From Actinomycetes bacterium (lineage in GTDB: Bacteria > Actinomycetota > Actinomycetes > Propionibacteriales > Propionibacteriaceae), in assembly GCA_029778515.1 (NCBI GenBank), contig JAKOQD010000058.1:1-32230 (forward strand): a stretch of 32,230 nt of DNA, in the 5' to 3' direction. Position 1 is the first letter of the stretch. Every line of letters starts with the position of its first letter. The notes beneath the pieces are model-generated. The model saw nothing but the letters and a program-made list of their open reading frames with translations. It was not told the origin of the DNA and made no database searches. A program made the position numbers and the translations under genes. Below, piece after piece: positions 30,421 to 32,230 of the stretch.

Positions 30421-32230
30421 GAGGTCCTCCGTCCGGCGAGTAACTCAGAGAGTTCGGCCACCAGGCCGGCCGGCGGGAACCAGTTGAACACACCGGTTTC
30501 CGGACCAACTCCGCTTCCGCCCATACCCCGAACGAACAGGTAGCCGACGCCGCCCAGATGTGCCTCGGGCGAGTAGCCCGGGAGCCGAGCGGCGAGGAAG
30601 CGATGCAGTGCCACGCAGTAGAGCAGCGCCTGCAACGGGTAGTGCGTACGGATCATTTCCGCTGCCATTGCGGCCTGGCTGTAGTGCTCGAGGGTCAGGT
30701 CCACCGGCCCCAGCCGGTTCGTCTTGTAGTCCACCACCACGAACCGCGGCCCAGTCGGACCGGGAATCCGGAAGACCGAGTCGATGCTCCCGGTGAGGAA
30801 CCCCCGCAATGCCTGCCCCGCCAACAGTGGGTCGGCCAGGGCATCGGGGTAGTCGGCCAACGGGTCGTCGGCGGGGAGCCACCTGCGAAGCGTCGCAGCC
30901 ACATCGCCAAGAGTGGCGGTCAGGGTGGCTGCTTGCGCGTCGCCGCCGAGGGCTAATTCGAAGTTCAGCTCACTGAGTCGGTCGCCGATCGGGATGGCGG
31001 CCAGGGGGAGCCCGCCAGTCAGGCGGCCGAGGTCGGTGCGCAGGCTCGGCAACAACCCCTTTGCCAGTGCCGCTGCGCTGAGTTCGGGTATGGCGAAGTG
31101 GGCGCAGGCTTCCGTGGCCGCTGCTAGCAGCCGCTCGGTGAGTTCGGCCTCGTCACTGGTGTGCCAATCGAGGTTCTCCAGCACCTCGTGCACCAGGCTG
31201 CCGAAGCCGGTGCCGCCCGGCAGTGCAGCCATCGGGGACGGTGTGCCCGCGCTGGCCACCGCTGCGGCGGGGGACTCCTCGGCCGGCTCGTCCTCGGTCC
31301 ACGCCAGCTCGCCGAGGGCCACCGGCGGTCGGGCGTGCACCGCCTCGGTCAGCCCCGAATACGAAGTGCGGCGCCAGAACTGGTCGATCTCCCTGGTGAA
31401 CTTCGGCAGCACCAGCCGGTCGGGGATGCTGGGACGGTCGCGGCGTGGGCTGGTGCTGATCGGCTCGCTTTCCTCCACGCCGATCCCAGCTTCGGCCAGC
31501 CAAAGCAGCTCGCGGGGGTGACCGTCCCCGGGCGGTTCGGTGACCGGATAGCTCGCCGCCGGCGCGCCGAGGACATCCCGGCGCCGGAACAGCAGCCGGT
31601 GCAGCGGTGCCGCGGACGTGTTCTGCCGGGTGCGCGACCACCACATGGTGACGTGGGACTGGGCTCTGGTGAGTGCCACGTACAGCCCGCGGAGGCGTTC
31701 CTCGGCCTCCTCCTGCGCGTAGGTCGCGAGCCGCTCGGCGCGTCCGGGCGCATCCGCGCCGCCGAGGTCGAGCACGCGCCGGCCGTCGGCGTGGAAGGCG
31801 ATCGGCGCGCCGGAGTCGTCGTCGGGTAGCCACAGGTCGGCCGCCTCGGGCAGCAGGACGATCGGGAACTGCAGTCCCTTGGCCTTGTGCACGGTCATGA
31901 TCTGCACGGCCTCGCGATCGGTCTCGAGCCGGCGGACGCGATCGCTGGTAGCGGCGGCACGCTCCACTGCCTCGGCGAACCACGACACCAGGGTCTGGCC
32001 GCGCATCCCGTCCGAGTGCTGGGCGTGCAGGATCTCGGCCAGGTGCCGGAAGTCGGTGAGATCCCGCTCACCCCGCGGACGTCCGAGCACCCGCTCGGCG
32101 AACCCAGGGCGTCCCGGGACGCTGCTGGCCTGGATCGCTGCGAACAGCGCGGCCACGCCCTGGGCGTTGAGGGTTCGCGCCCAGCCCTGCAGGAGGCTGG
32201 CCCAAGTGACGAACTCGGTCTCGTCGGCCA
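30417..32230 (-). CDS. recB: Exodeoxyribonuclease V beta subunit (RecB), 3' part
   Basis: The frame is open to the right window edge, so only the C-terminal 604 or so residues are seen. They include the end of the UvrD-type motor, MTVHKAKGLQFPIVLLPEA (near 31865-31899) and GLYVALTRAQSHVTMWW, then the nuclease domain with GFGSLVHEVLENLDWH, SIDSVFR, VVDYKTNRL (near 30713-30739), YPLQALLYCVALHRFL and GGVGYLFVRGM. These are typical RecB features and the nuclease residues look intact. RecB is the 3'-5' motor and nuclease of RecBCD. recC would be expected just upstream, beyond the window. The stop overlaps the recD start as ATGA. Confidence 0.93.
   Translation of the reverse strand, partial: ADETEFVTWASLLQGWARTLNAQGVAALFAAIQASSVPGRPGFAERVLGRPRGERDLTDFRHLAEILHAQHSDGMRGQTLVSWFAEAVERAAATSDRVRRLETDREAVQIMTVHKAKGLQFPIVLLPEAADLWLPDDDSGAPIAFHADGRRVLDLGGADAPGRAERLATYAQEEAEERLRGLYVALTRAQSHVTMWWSRTRQNTSAAPLHRLLFRRRDVLGAPAASYPVTEPPGDGHPRELLWLAEAGIGVEESEPISTSPRRDRPSIPDRLVLPKFTREIDQFWRRTSYSGLTEAVHARPPVALGELAWTEDEPAEESPAAAVASAGTPSPMAALPGGTGFGSLVHEVLENLDWHTSDEAELTERLLAAATEACAHFAIPELSAAALAKGLLPSLRTDLGRLTGGLPLAAIPIGDRLSELNFELALGGDAQAATLTATLGDVAATLRRWLPADDPLADYPDALADPLLAGQALRGFLTGSIDSVFRIPGPTGPRFVVVDYKTNRLGPVDLTLEHYSQAAMAAEMIRTHYPLQALLYCVALHRFLAARLPGYSPEAHLGGVGYLFVRGMGGSGVGPETGVFNWFPPAGLVAELSELLAGRRTS

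Noticed and set aside
1..32230. Frequent CGTCCG/CGGACG hexamers as a possible signal sequence
   Set aside because: They lie mostly inside genes and fit Ala-Ser and Asp-Ala codons in GC-rich DNA; a rough sample gave about twice a simple composition estimate, not enough to claim a signal.
1..32230. tRNA, rRNA, CRISPR, IS element or prophage
   Set aside because: No cloverleaf, array of spaced repeats, transposase or phage gene was recognised on either strand.

Overview
The window is about 32 kb of high-GC, densely packed bacterial DNA from an actinobacterium. Most junctions are ATGA or GTGA overlaps and GTG starts are common. A rank near Propionibacteriales is my inference. The actinobacterial assignment rests on a DUF222/13E12 HNH protein, a DUF3107 protein, a PknG-type kinase, the AdnA-AdnB-NudC order and promoter motifs of the RecA-independent (PafBC / RecA-NDp) DNA-damage type. 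I saw no tRNA, rRNA, CRISPR array, prophage or insertion sequence.

Layout. 1-3.6 kb: a DUF222 HNH gene (-) diverges from a PHP-domain phosphoesterase (+). Both start exactly at the predicted +1 of damage-type promoters. trpS follows, then a strong terminator between convergent genes. 3.6-5.1 kb: a DEAD-box RNA helicase (-) with no ATG, GTG or TTG available as its start. 5.3-9.1 kb (-): an extracytoplasmic flavin electron-transfer operon of ferric-reductase-like membrane flavoprotein, FMN-binding protein and ApbE, followed by a decayed RIO-kinase pseudogene. A weak DtxR/IdeR-like box precedes the operon. 9.2-9.4 kb (-): a DUF3107 protein.

9.7-21.1 kb (-): the main item, a nine-gene overlapping operon. 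In transcription order it is TelA, an XpaC-like protein, a CbxX-type AAA ATPase, a GlnX-like membrane protein, a coiled-coil protein of unknown function, a PknG-type kinase with zinc ribbons, a PP2C phosphatase with zinc ribbons, a VWA protein and a zinc-ribbon/FHA protein. It holds a complete write-erase-read phosphosignalling set plus a TelA/AAA module. It is preceded by a near-perfect RecA-NDp motif (CTGTCGGTG-N8-TACATT), which suggests DNA-damage induction. The kinase, phosphatase, VWA, FHA and GlnX-like families recur together in other actinobacteria, so the parts are not new. The predicted damage control, the joining to TelA/XpaC/AAA and the missing GlnH-type binding protein are what deserve attention.

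21.2-28.5 kb (+): adnA-adnB-nudC, divergent from the nine-gene operon and also carrying a RecA-NDp-type motif. Convergent to it, recD and the 3' part of recB (-) run off the right edge. Two double-strand-break resection machines, AdnAB and RecBCD, therefore lie side by side, separated by a 111-bp gap filled with a repeat element.

All calls come from reading the sequence. No database search was run. Promoter calls are motif matches, not measurements.
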